Below, piece by piece: positions 34,091 to 44,514 of a DNA stretch of 64,000 nucleotides (within the stretch, counting starts at the first letter, position 1; every line of letters begins with the position of its first letter). A program made the translations under genes and the position numbers. The DNA comes from Diabrotica undecimpunctata (taxonomy: Eukaryota > Arthropoda > Insecta > Coleoptera > Chrysomelidae), in NCBI RefSeq assembly GCF_040954645.1, contig NC_092810.1, positions 14,370,377 to 14,434,376 on the forward strand. Direction: 5' to 3'. The notes beneath the pieces are model-generated. The model saw nothing but the letters and a program-made list of their open reading frames with translations, made no database searches and had not been told where the DNA came from.

Positions 34091-34721
34091 TCATTGACGT
34101 GTCGGATTATTTTTCTTCTGTGTTGAAGGAACATATTCTGGGAAATGTCCATCAGATAAACGAAGAGGCGCTAGAGTCGATCCAGTTTTGGCACTATTAT
34201 ACTAGAGTAATAGGTTTCAAATATAATTTCAATCCCATGATAATAATTGTCCACATTGATAAATGATATTTTCCTTTTGGGACTTTTTTTGTATGCACAA
34301 CTGGTGGCATTTCTTTTCCATTAGCTTTTGCGGTTCCATAAGTGTCGGTTTTTTTTTGTAATCAGAAAATCAGACAGTTGAGGAAGTATAAAAGTTGTCA
34401 GTTATGAGACAATGACCTAAGTCGAATAGCGGCTCTATAAGAGATAGTACAATTTGCGATGTAAATCCGTACGTTGCATATCTTTGGTTGATAACAGTTC
34501 CTTTGCTCGTATATATTATAAATGACCACACATAACCGCTTTAAAACTCACACAACATATAACTTTTTATGCCAAATCGAGCTCTCTTGAGCGGAATGTA
34601 TTGTTTCCTCTATCCAAGTCGTCCTTTGTATAATAACAAATTTTCCTCTATTGTAACGTCACAATCGAGAGAATAGCACTTCCTAATTCTTTTTTAAAAG
34701 TGTTTATAAATAGGCCAAATT

Positions 34722-34734
34722 TTATTTTGTTTAG
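34722..34734. repeat. Jockey target-site duplication, left copy
   Basis: TTATTTTGTTTAG, repeated at 36235-36247. The piggyBac reading frame is continuous when the insert and one copy are removed. Confidence 0.8.
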
Positions 34735-35973
34735 CATTTTCCGAGCAACTGGAAACACGCGAAGATCATCCCACTTCTAAAACCGAAGAAAGATGGAAGA
34801 AGACCAGAAAGCTACAGGCCTATTTCTCTCCTGGAAACCATGGAAAAAATTCTGGAAAAGATCATCTACAAGAGACTGATGAAGCACACAGAAAGAAGAA
34901 GAATTATCCAAGAGGACCAATTCGGATTCAGAAAAGGAAGAAACTGCGAACTGCAGCTAGCAAGAATCATCAGCGACACCAAAATAAAATTCAACAGGAA
35001 ACAAAGGACAGGACTAGCCATACTGGACATAGAAAAAGCATATGACACGGTTTGGAAAAAGGCACCAATCTTCAAGATGGCAAAGCTAGGACATTACCTC
35101 ATCAACATCTGTGACACTTATCTGTCCAACAGAACATTCCAAGTATCAGCGGACCAAAAGATGTCAGCAATCCAGGATATTCAGAAAGGAATGCCTCAGG
35201 GCAGCATTTTATCGCCAATTTTATATAACATTTTTGTTTCAGACCTACCTACAGATCCAAGAACTTCAACAGCTCTTTATGCAGACGACACAGCAGTGTA
35301 TGCATCCGGAAAAGACGAAGGAAGAATAATCAGGGATATGGAAAACCACTTGGACAAAATCACGAGATACACCGAAAAATGGAAGATAAAAATCAACGTT
35401 CAAAAGACCCAATTCATAGTCTTCAGCCAGAGTTCCAGACCACCACGAAACCAAATCAGAGTAGGAGGCAACAGGATCCAGGAAGAAAATTCAGTCAAGT
35501 ACCTAGGAGTCCACCTCGACAGAAGACTCAACTTCCGGGTGCATGCACAAAAAACTAAGGTAAAAGCTAATGCAGCTAAAAGACTAATTCTCCCTTTCAT
35601 TTTTAGGACCAGTCCACTGTCCAAGGCCAAGAAGATTAAGTTATACCAGATCTATGTTAGATCGGTGATGCTATATGCTGTACCAGTGTGGAGTTCCATA
35701 GCAGGGACACACTGTAGAAGATTAGAAGCCACGGAAACATCATGCTACCGGATCATCGACGGAACATCATGGGAGAACAGAGTCACGAACGCAACCATCA
35801 AAGAAAGGCTCCAGTACACACCACTGAGGGAGGTGGCTGAGAAAAGGACCAGGTATTTCTTCCACCAGGCCACAAGAAGACTTCATAAGACCAGGGGCAT
35901 CCTCGAGAATAACAGGATCCAGAGGATGCATAGATCTACCCATAGACTGATCGACCATCTGATCAGGGTCTAG
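34735..35973 (+). CDS. Jockey reverse transcriptase (intact from fingers to C-terminus)
   Basis: 413 codons are open from 34735, where HFPSNWKHAKIIPLLKPKKD and SYRPISLLETMEKILEKII give the RT fingers. Counting from ATG 34840 (377 aa): DQFGFRKGRN at 26-35, the catalytic Asp in ILDIEKAYDTVW (61-72), KGMPQGSILSPILYNIFVSD (116-135), and LYADDTAVYA with the catalytic pair at 149-150. KWKIKINVQKTQFIVFS and KYLGVHLD form the thumb side, and LYAVPVWSS precedes the C-terminal tail ending LIRV. The endonuclease and ORF1 are missing through 5' truncation, so it cannot retrotranspose alone. Absence of stops implies recent insertion. ATG 34840 is just the first Met, not a native start. Confidence 0.85.
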   Translation, partial: HFPSNWKHAKIIPLLKPKKDGRRPESYRPISLLETMEKILEKIIYKRLMKHTERRRIIQEDQFGFRKGRNCELQLARIISDTKIKFNRKQRTGLAILDIEKAYDTVWKKAPIFKMAKLGHYLINICDTYLSNRTFQVSADQKMSAIQDIQKGMPQGSILSPILYNIFVSDLPTDPRTSTALYADDTAVYASGKDEGRIIRDMENHLDKITRYTEKWKIKINVQKTQFIVFSQSSRPPRNQIRVGGNRIQEENSVKYLGVHLDRRLNFRVHAQKTKVKANAAKRLILPFIFRTSPLSKAKKIKLYQIYVRSVMLYAVPVWSSIAGTHCRRLEATETSCYRIIDGTSWENRVTNATIKERLQYTPLREVAEKRTRYFFHQATRRLHKTRGILENNRIQRMHRSTHRLIDHLIRV

Positions 35974-36234
35974 AAAGATGGTTGGCGGAAAACAGCCATG
36001 CAGGGAAGTAGGTACGGTACCTTAAATTAGTACTTACAGAAGAAGACGAGGATATATCCACACAAAGATGTCCAAGATGCCGAGAGGTCAAATCATCAAG
36101 AAGCTGGCGGTGCAAGAGCGGGACGCCGAAGAAGAAAGAAGGCTAAAATAAATGAAATGAATGACATGTCAATTTTTTTGTTAGGCAATAAACGTTTTTA
36201 TTTTATTTTTAATTTTTTATTTTATTTTTTATTA
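34735..36234 (+). mobile_element. Jockey-clade LINE, 5'-truncated, inserted in piggyBac
   Basis: Contains an undamaged reading frame from the truncation point to the stop at 35973, flanked by 13-bp target duplications. The 3' UTR has the usual distal A-rich segment near 36120-36165 (AAAATAAATGAAATGAATG). It is followed by about 70 bp of T-rich sequence before the right duplication, which is odd for a Jockey 3' end. Youngest-looking LINE of the window. Confidence 0.85.
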
Positions 36235-36247
36235 TTATTTTGTTTAG
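36235..36247. repeat. Jockey target-site duplication, right copy
   Basis: TTATTTTGTTTAG; partner of 34722-34734. Confidence 0.8.
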
Positions 36248-36900
36248 GATTTGGATGCTCGTTTGAGTTATATTCTTCGTTATTAGCAAAAAGTAAATAT
36301 TTTTGGTATTTGGCAACATCTTTGATAGCTCATAGCTTCTCTGAAAAATAGAGCTCATATTGTGGATTGTTCTGATAAATACAGTTGTTGGTCCGGCTTT
36401 TCTATGATGCTCTGTAGAATAACTAAACCAAGGAAGATACGTATTTTAGCATCTGTACTTTCCCTCCAATGTAATCCTTTCGAGACGTAGCTGGAGTATT
36501 TCTAGTTATTTGTTCCGCATACTGATTGGTTCAGTGGTAATACGAGCAATACTACTACCGTCAACGAATTTATTAAAGAAGTGTAAGACGTTGTTTGGCT
36601 CAGGAATTTCAAAATTTATAGAAGATTTACCATGAAACGGAAATCTAGGTGGTGGTGGCGGAGGCGATAAAATATTTATTTCCCACCATTCACGTGCTGC
36701 TGTTACACAGTATCACTATCATCTGAATAATTATATTTAACAAAAACACTTTCGGTATTACTTTCAGAACCTGAACGGCTTATATTATATTCTGATCCAC
36801 TACTTTTGGTCTGGTAATGTTCGTCTTCACTATCACCCTTTATGAGTGCCTTACAGTATTCGTAAATAAAATAAACAAACTGCGATTAACTTGAAGAATA

Positions 36901-37424
36901 CACATTTTTCAATGATCAGACATGTAAAAAAATATGTATACTAAATCGTTACCATTACCTGTCCGTACCACTGCGCTCAGCTTGGTGGGTGGTGGCTTGG
37001 CACAGCAAATTTCCCTACCATCGTGTATAATACAACGACAACAAAATCTGCGGACAGTTTGCTACTGTTCAGCTGTTTAGTCAACATCCAGCGCAAGATA
37101 TCTTGGGTTCTTAATTTTTGGTAAAAATTGTTTGGCCGAGCAATCTCGAGATAAAGTGTAAAGCAGTTAATCTTAATTTATGAGAAATGACATAATAAAC
37201 CCTTAACGGCATAAATAAAAACAATTTATTTCACCATGTTCAGCCAAGCAGTAGCCCAATCTATTGTATAATTTGAATAATTGCCTTCGGGTGTTCGACA
37301 ATATTTCGGGCGTTTTTTTTTGATAAGATTTTTTTTATGAAATCTTCGTCACGATTAGTGCGTTTTATCATGTCCTCACAAAACACCAACCGTCGTTCAG
37401 ATTTTCCTTCTTCTCTTTAAATTA
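36901..37424. other. Probable 5' part or flank of piggyBac; no gene seen
   Basis: No clear motif. TTAA occurs at about 37202-37205, but the adjoining bases do not mirror the proposed 3' terminus, so the element end is undetermined. Confidence 0.35.
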
Positions 37425-38193
37425 GTAAAAAAAGGTTATTAGTCTTACACTGGTTTTATAGATTCTTGACTTCATCTCAGTGTTAATGTGTTTGTTTCGA
37501 CATATACTGTTATTTAAGCATTCTGCCAGTCTATTTGCTTTTTGTAGTGGATCTCTTACTTCTTTGTCCAGGTCTCCATAGCTAGACATTGTAATTCTTA
37601 AGTATTTTATTGCCATTACTTGTTCAATATTGATGACATCAATTTATATTTTACATCTAGTTGGTTCTTTGCTGACTATTGTTTTCGTTTTGACCAGTCT
37701 TTGCAGACTATCTTCATTTTGGGCTATTAATATTGCGTCGTCTGCATAACAGAGTATTTTGATTTCTTTGTTTCCCATTTTGTATTCTCTTCCTTTGTTA
37801 ACGATTTTGATAATGTTATCCATTATCAAATTGAAAAACATGGGGCCCAATGAATGCCTTTGTATTATTCCGCTGCCTATTTTTATAGGTTCTGTAAGTT
37901 GTCCATCTATTTTGACTTCCATTATGTTGCTTTGGTAGATGTTTTCGATAGGTTTTATAATATTTAGAGGAACTTCTCTATTAGATGTTTTAGTCTTACT
38001 CTGTCAAACGCTTTCTGTAGGTCAATCAGACACAGAAATGCTGGTCTCTTATACTCTAGTGATTTCTCAGTAATTTGCTTTATAACGAATATTGCATCTG
38101 TACACGATCTTCTGCTACGAAAACCCTGTTGTTCAGCTGCTATGCTAAACTTATCCTCTGATTTATTATCGTTTGTAAAATGTTGGTTATAAG

Positions 38194-38330
38194 TAGACTT
38201 CGGCAAATATGCAAATAAAAATGTAGAAAATATGCGCATCAATATGCACGTGTTTACCCGAAAATAATCAAATATTTTACAAAATATGCATACAAATAAA
38301 TAAAAAAATCGTAAAATAGTAACAATTTTA
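38194..38330. repeat. hAT left subterminal ATATGC repeats
   Basis: Short copies of AATATGC and its variants recur after the TIR (near 38206, 38229, 38241, 38284). Confidence 0.6.
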
Positions 38331-38426
38331 TTTAAAAAAAAAGTGTACATAACTAAATATTTCCTACTATTCATTAAGATTTACATTTATTTTAAGTAAC
38401 TACATCATTTTTAAGTATGAATAAAC

Positions 38427-40370
38427 TTATTTAGAATTATGGTAACAATAAATGACCAAGTGGTGTTCAAAATTTTCTAACAAAAACTTGTGGCTTCTGT
38501 CTGAGTACATATATTTATATATGGAAAAACTTCGTTCAACATCAACTAATGTAACGGGAGCATTTTTCAAACTAACCAAAACATTTGGTTCTAAATTAAT
38601 TGTTTCCGAAATATTTCCAGCTAGAACACTGACTACTTCAGAAAGAATATGGTAACCTTTATTTTTTTCCATAGTAGCTTCAAATTTTTTTAAAATATCT
38701 TTTCCAATATTACCTCTAACGTTCCGACAACATGACGCAAATTCTTTTATTACTGTACGCTGTACTTTCGAACAATGACAGTTTTGGTGATTCTAACTGA
38801 GTAATTGTTTTTTGAACAAAACTAAAATTTTATTTTATAAATGAAAGTTCTTGTTGAAACAAGTTACTCTGAAAAGTTTGTTTAGAATCCAAAAGAGATT
38901 GGGAACTTTCATGTGTTAACGTATCAATTATGTTCTTTATTTTAACAAAATGATCTGCATAAAAATTAGCTGCTTCTAACCATGTTCCCCATCGCGTTAA
39001 AATAGGTTGTGGTGGAAGAGGAATATTAGGTAGCATTTCTTTATAAAGTTGAATTCTTATAGGAGATTTAAGAAATACTTTTTTGACACTGGATATCATG
39101 GTATTTACAAGAGGAAACTTTTTTCGTATTTGCTCTGCAACTCTGTTTAATCCATGCGCTACACAAGTAACATGTATTAAATCTGGGAAAAATATTTTTA
39201 AATTTTGTCCTGCTTTCACCATATAAGGAGCAGCATCCGATAAAATAAGCAGTAATTTATTAGAAGGAATAGTTGTCGGAAGAAAAAAAGTTGCTAATGT
39301 TTCTTGTATAAAACGCGAAATTGTTAAAGCATTTGTTTTCTCAAGTTGCTGGCATGAAATAAGATCAGATTTTGGTAAGGTATCTTCTTTAAGAACACCA
39401 ATCAATAAATAAGCAATATACTTTCCTGAGGAATCAGTGGTTTCGTCTACAGATATGTAAAAATAATTATCTGCAATTTCTTCCTTAATATTAATTAACA
39501 CCGACGAGTATAGCCCGTTCACATTATTTCTTCTTATAGACCGATCACTTGGAACATTAAGTTTGCAATATTTTTTTAGAAACGAACTAAAATTTACATT
39601 TGCTAATTTTGAAAGCGGTATATTTGCAGACACTAATGCGCGACACAAGTCTTCATTAAAAGTTTCTTGCTCATCTAATTTTTTTGAAGTAGATTGGAAA
39701 CATTTAGCCATTGAAGTTTGATGTTTTCCTCCTATTTTTCCTTTTTTTGCAATGTGTGAAGCAGTTCTCACATGTTGGTCTATCTGAAATTTCTTCTCAC
39801 ATGCTATCTATAAATAAAAATAAAAACCTTTATTTTAACCCAACCTTTAAAATATAAAAATATACAAGGTGTTTTTGGTTAATCAAATAACTGGTTTGGA
39901 AAAAAAAACACTCGCTAAGTGTTTTAGATGCAGTATTAATCCACAAATTAGTTTTTGTTACTAACTATTAGTACATCATATAACTTATTTTAAAATTCAA
40001 CAAAACTTTTTTTTTTTTGTTAATTCAATTACAATAAAAATAATTGTGTTTTAGAATAGCTGACTTCATAAAAAAAAGTAAAGGTGAAAATTTTTTCTAA
40101 ATACACACCATTGTATTGTACCATGGACAATTTTTTCTCACTAAAGGAAGCTATTTTTCATTTAAAAACAACTTACGAGTACTAAATTTGTCAGTCAAAC
40201 GTTGTAAGTGTCACTTGGAAACACCCTGTATGTATGAAATATTAGATATTTAATAGAAAATATTAGATACTTACAATTTTGCCACAGACTGAACAGTAGA
40301 TTTTTCCCATATCCATAGACAGCTCTTTATAAGGTTTAATCCAAGTTGAAGCACTGGTTGTTTTAGGCAT
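38427..40370 (-). pseudogene. hAT transposase, two exons, nearly intact
   Basis: Exon 1 (40370-40275) encodes MPKTTSASTWIKPYKELSMD and ends CSVCGKI. A donor GTAAGTA follows at 40274, and a long T-rich tract leads to an acceptor TTTATAG before 39807. Splicing in phase 0 joins CSVC...KI to IACEKKFQIDQHVRTASH, completing a BED-type CCHH zinc finger, which supports the intron. Exon 2 runs open to a stop at 38830. It holds YISVDETTDSSGKY (first Asp), LLLILSDAAPYMVKAG (second Asp), HVTCVAHGLNRV (the hAT CxxH) and RWGTWLEAA. Past that stop and one shift, the C-terminus (38672-38427) holds NAPVTLVDVERSFSIYKYM with the catalytic Glu and the dimerisation region. One stop and one shift appear to inactivate it. 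Family certain. Confidence 0.9.
39865..40228. mobile_element. MITE-like insertion in the hAT intron
   Basis: The ends CAAGGTGTTT (39865-39874) and AAACACCCTG (40219-40228) are inverted repeats with one mismatch, each flanked by TA. The 364-bp interior is non-coding and T-rich. It lies wholly inside the transposase intron. A lone similar end, TACAGGGTGTTTC, occurs at 48438-48450. Confidence 0.45.
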
Positions 40371-40829
40371 TATAACATCACAATCTTCCTTTTTGTTACG
40401 CACAACGAGTGTTTACGCTTTGAATATCAAAACAAAAATGATTTACAAATCTGAGCATCAAATTAGAAATGTTTAGATACCTAATTCAATAAACTGGGAG
40501 ATTTTGGAAAATCCCTAAATTAGGAACAAAACTATTAGCCGTTTACCTGCTGTTAAGATACAATAAATTGTAGATAGATTTGGGGATTAGATCATAAAAT
40601 GCAAATGAGCGAACCCTTAGCGATTATCCAATAACTGAATGCCTCAGTGACCGAGACTTTCTAAGAATGTCGAGGGCTACTTAAATTGATCTTTGAAATT
40701 GTAAATGTTTTGTACCTGTAGAGATTACGTACTTCGATCATTTCTTGATTAAAATGACTACAAAATTTTATACAAGAATTGAAATAAATTGGTATGTTTA
40801 AAAATTTTCAAATACAGTATAAAAATCTG

Positions 40830-40941
40830 AACTTTTATGCACTTTATGCAAACTTTTATACAAATATGCCAAAATATGAAATATTTGCATAAAATATGCA
40901 CAATATGCAAAATATGCAATATGCATATTTGCCGAAGTCTA
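40830..40941. repeat. hAT right subterminal ATATGCA repeats
   Basis: A dense series of TATGCA/AATATGC units (about seven between 40835 and 40930) runs into the right TIR, a plausible transposase-binding array. Confidence 0.65.
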
Positions 40942-41590
40942 GTTATAAATTTTATCGTAGTATTTGACAAGTTTATACTTCTGTAAGTTTCTGGCTGTTT
41001 TTTTATCTCCTTTTTTTAAAAGTAGAATTAGTTCGCTCCTTCTCCAATCTTCCGGTATTTTATGGTGTTTTATAGTTATATTAATTAATGTTGTTAATTG
41101 TTCTGTCATCGCTGCTCCACAATATTTCAGTAATTTGTTTGGTATCCCGTCATTACCAGCTGCTTTTCTGTTCTTCAGGTTTTCAAGTATTTTCCGAACC
41201 TCCTGCACATTTATATTAAGTTCCTTATTTGTGGTAATTTCTGGTGTTTCAGGTTTGATCGTCGTTGGTTTTCCCTTTGTGTAGAGCTTTTTTAGTTTTC
41301 CTTTTTTATGTGTTTTGGTTCTATTAGTTCCTTTACCTCCGTTCTTGGACTCTTATGAAGCCCATATTTCCTTTTGCAAAACCTAAAAATCATGTTCCAT
41401 TTATTTCCAAAAGCGTTACCAGTGATCATTTTTTATTTTTCTTACAAGTGCATGTGTTTCGTTTCTAATTGTCTTGTAATTATGGTATGCCCCTTGTGGT
41501 TTGTTTGACATATATTTCAGGTAAGCTTTTTTCTTTTCTTTAGATACATTTTTTCTTCACTTCTGTAAAAAACGATTTAATACTTTGCCT

Positions 41591-42495
41591 TGGGAACTTA
41601 ATTGATAGTTATTTATTTTTATTTATATTTCTTTCACCAAGATCCTCCTTGGCCGAGGCTAAGATATTAGACTTAATTTTTGCCCAGCTTTAAGCCAATT
41701 TAAATGCAAAAATTATACGCCTTTAAAATAATGTATCTCTTGACCCTCCTTTATTTAATTTTCCGATTTTAAATTTTACGTGAATCAAATTATTTATGGA
41801 ATATTGTCAAATTGTCTTTCTCTATATGTAAATTGTTTTTTTTTATAAAGAGCTCTTAATATGAATAAAAAGAAAATATTTACAATAGCCCTTCTACGGT
41901 AAATACCGCATATTTGAAGAGCATAATTACCTCTTTACAGTCAACTTCGTATGGCTACTAAACTCTAAAAACTACCAAGAATATTTTAGATAACCTGCGT
42001 ACATTTCGCGATGCAGGAATGTTTACATTTTCGGATGATACTGCATATAAATGCTATTAGATTTTAGAGCCTGAGTGTGCAGATAATGTGAGTCTTAAAA
42101 TAACATGACCCAACGTTTTCCACGGAACCCTTGTCAACCGATATTACTATTTTATGAAGATTTCGCAATATGCTAATTTTCTAATGGAATGTGTTAACTT
42201 TCGATGCTCGAGAATTCTAACACCACTGAATTTGAGAATCTGCCGATGAATTCGTAAACAAATCTATTCGCCGCCTACCAGCGCCTTGGTATTATTATCT
42301 TAATATGGTTATTAGGTATTGAGAATTATAATTTATTCAAACTATTTAAGATGCACTTTAAAAGTTTAATAAATCTACAGAGACGAGCAAAAAAATATGT
42401 TACAATATTATGTCCTTTAAATTTTATATATATTGTAGATTAAAGATGTAGTTTTAATATTTAGTAAATAACTCCTGAAAGTTAACTAAATAATT
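41591..42495. other. No recognisable gene
   Basis: AT-rich. No family blocks on either strand. Confidence 0.4.
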
Positions 42496-42509
42496 TACTT
42501 AGGCTAAAT
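42496..42509. repeat. LINE target-site duplication, left copy
   Basis: TACTTAGGCTAAAT, identical to 43842-43855. Confidence 0.8.
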
Positions 42510-43841
42510 TTTTTTTTTTGTGGCATTGACTTTCGTCATTCAGCCAGTCTCGAAAGGTTATAATATATTCTTTAAAAAAGTATACACAGTTAAGTACAGA
42601 TTATTTCTCTCAGACAAATGCACAGCGATATCCCTAAAACGAAATAGACGGATAATTAATAGAAGAACACGTCGAAGGAAAATACAAGGACACTCGCTTC
42701 TCGTCTAGGGGTCCGTCAAGACATTTATTTTAACAAACAAACAATACTGGACCACGGATAAGGTATTGTTACATATAGGATAAACAAAGGGTACAAGTCT
42801 AACCCTATACACGCTCATGAAAATTTTCATGAACGAGTACCAGATTTAGAAAGCTATGCCTGTGTCTGACAAAAATTCTATAATTAAATTATATATTGTT
42901 ACAGAACCTATGGCTAACAAGGACTGTATATTATATGGAGCGTATGTATTGCATTTAGTTAATTTTGTATACAGAGAGTTTGAATGCTGAATAAATTTAG
43001 GACATTCAAAGAAGATGTGATCGAAGTCACCTAGCTTGCCGCAATGTTTGCAACTATTATCATCGATGACTTTAATTTTAAATAAATGGCATGGGTAGCA
43101 TGCATGTCCAAAGCGTATTCGATTTATAGTAGTAATATATTTACGAGGAGCTTTGAAATTCTGAAACCAGGTTGTTTGAGGTAGAGTTGGTTGTAAAGAG
43201 GTATACCTTTTATGGTTTGTAGAACAGTAATGTTTCCATTGCTCTTTCCATCTAAGTTGCTGATTTTTTTTGAAAATCGTAGTAACATATGATGTGTTAA
43301 GCATATATTTCAACGTAGAGCCAGTTGTTACACTTATTTTAGCCAAGTGATCTACACATTCATTGTGTTTGAGACCAATATGTGCTTTGACCCAAATAAA
43401 TTTTATGTTGACTCCAGTCGATGATAAATGATACAATCGGTCTTTTATTTCAAATATCTAGGGGTTGCTAAATGTTGAGGGCAATTCAATGTTTTTTATG
43501 CTCTGCAAAACTGAAAGGCAATTTGACAGAATTAAGATATGTCTATTACAGGTGTTTTTAACATATTTTAGAGCTTCAAGTATAGCTATTGATTCTGCTG
43601 AAAAGATTGAAAATTCATATGGTAGTTTATACTTGAATTCTACGTTTGTAGCAGGTAAAAAGTATGCGCATCCAGTCCCTTCTGTTGTTTTTGATGCGTC
43701 CGTGTATATTACTGTGGCTTCCCTATAATCCTGCAGTAGAGATATTAGAAGATTGCTACTCATAATGGTGTTCTCACTATAAGTGGGTATTATAACCTGA
43801 GTTCTGTGGAATAAAGAATAGTAGTCTAAGCTTCTGTCAAC
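42510..43841 (-). mobile_element. 5'-truncated LINE with RNase H domain and poly(A) tail
   Basis: Minus-strand insertion bounded by 14-bp duplications, with an oligo(T) run at 42509-42519 representing its poly(A) tail. A 3' UTR (42520-42845) contains the perfect 18-bp palindrome TCATGAAAATTTTCATGA. The coding part is the extreme C-terminus of ORF2. Truncation near 43841 removed the RT. Confidence 0.8.
42846..43800 (-). pseudogene. LINE ORF2 C-terminus: RNase H plus CCHC knuckle
   Basis: The RNase H domain starts with ATVIYTDASKTTEG (first Asp) and FSIFSAESIAILEALKYV (Glu). It then has ILILSNCLSVLQSI, where the usual TDSLS Asp is Asn, so one catalytic acid is lost. After a stop near 43458 the next frame gives IKFIWVKAHIGLKHNECVDH, the HxG and final Asp motifs. 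The remaining ~150 residues include FKAPRKYITTINRIRFGHAC, then the knuckle CKHCGKLGDFDHIFFECPKF (C-x2-C-x8-H-x4-C) and a tail ending SDTGIAF. RNase H-bearing LINEs of this layout belong to the I/Jockey-side clades. The exact clade cannot be set without the RT. Confidence 0.8.
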
Positions 43842-43855
43842 TACTTAGGCTAAAT
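43842..43855. repeat. LINE target-site duplication, right copy
   Basis: TACTTAGGCTAAAT; partner of 42496-42509. Confidence 0.8.
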
Positions 43856-44514
43856 AGACTTAAGAAAAACAAACGTTAGTGAAATTTTATAAAGTTAACA
43901 CCTTGAATGAGGCTGTTAAATACTTAAGATACTAGTTCTTGCGACACATGCCTCTATGGCATGTGTGTACATGTAAGTACTTCATGCCTTCTAGTACACA
44001 GAAGTATAACTTTTGCATATATAACATACAGAAAACTATTATAAAAGTATTAATCTACATTCCCCTCATAGAGGACATGCCGCTAACATCCGATGTAGCA
44101 CAGACAGCTAAACAAATTTTCTCTTGGAGGTAATTGGATAAAATTCAAGGTGTTTATAAAAACAAAATACTTTATATTAAAATAAACAGAACAAACGCTT
44201 TTTAAAATTGATTGGTAATTTCTGCTTCTTCTTATTAATTATGAGTCTTATTAAAACAAGGCAAACAGTATCCATTGTTTGATTGTATTAAATTATGAGC
44301 TAACTGACGTCTAAATTCTGTGTAATGCTCATTTTTGTTTCAGAGCACATATTAACTATAATTAAACTATATATATAACTATATTAATAAAAAGCTGTTC
44401 CAAGTGTCATCTCAACTAATGCTTTTCTAAAAAGAAATTAATGAGTAAGATATATTAAAATTATAACTTATCTTTTTTCTAAATTTCATTCATTTTATTT
44501 TTTTAAAATCTTTT
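43856..44514. other. No recognisable gene
   Basis: AT-rich. It holds one 9-bp perfect hairpin, ACACATGCC / GGCATGTGT, at 43944-43966. Confidence 0.4.

Larger units (their letters stand above)
38194..40941 (-). mobile_element. hAT DNA transposon, structurally complete
   Basis: Terminal inverted repeats TAGACTTCGGCAAATATGCA at 38194-38213 and, inverted, 40922-40941 are identical over 20 bp. They are flanked by 8-bp duplications GTTATAAG (38186-38193) and GTTATAAA (40942-40949), the size expected of hAT. Both subterminal regions are loaded with AATATGCA-type repeats. The interior holds a two-exon transposase on the minus strand, damaged near its C-terminus. At 2.75 kb it is a full-size element. 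Confidence 0.9.
37425..41590 (-). mobile_element. RTE-like LINE relic split by a hAT element
   Basis: The right part (41590-40950) carries the pre-RT region and RT start: KKAYLKYMSNKPQG, KPETPEITTNKELN, VRKILENLKNRKAAGNDGIP, LLKYCGAAMTEQLTTLIN and EDWRRSELILLLKKGDKK. After the hAT insert the RT resumes at 38180: EQQGFRSRRSCTDAIFVIKQ, FLCLIDLQKAFDRVRLKHLI. It goes on with GSGIIQRHSLGPMFFNLIMD, the intact catalytic ILCYADDAILIAQ (about 37755-37720) and IKYLRITMSSYGDLDKEV, and it fades at 37425. The order in minus direction is continuous, which proves the hAT arrived later. Frame breaks make it inactive. Coordinates include the inserted hAT (38194-40941). Confidence 0.75.
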
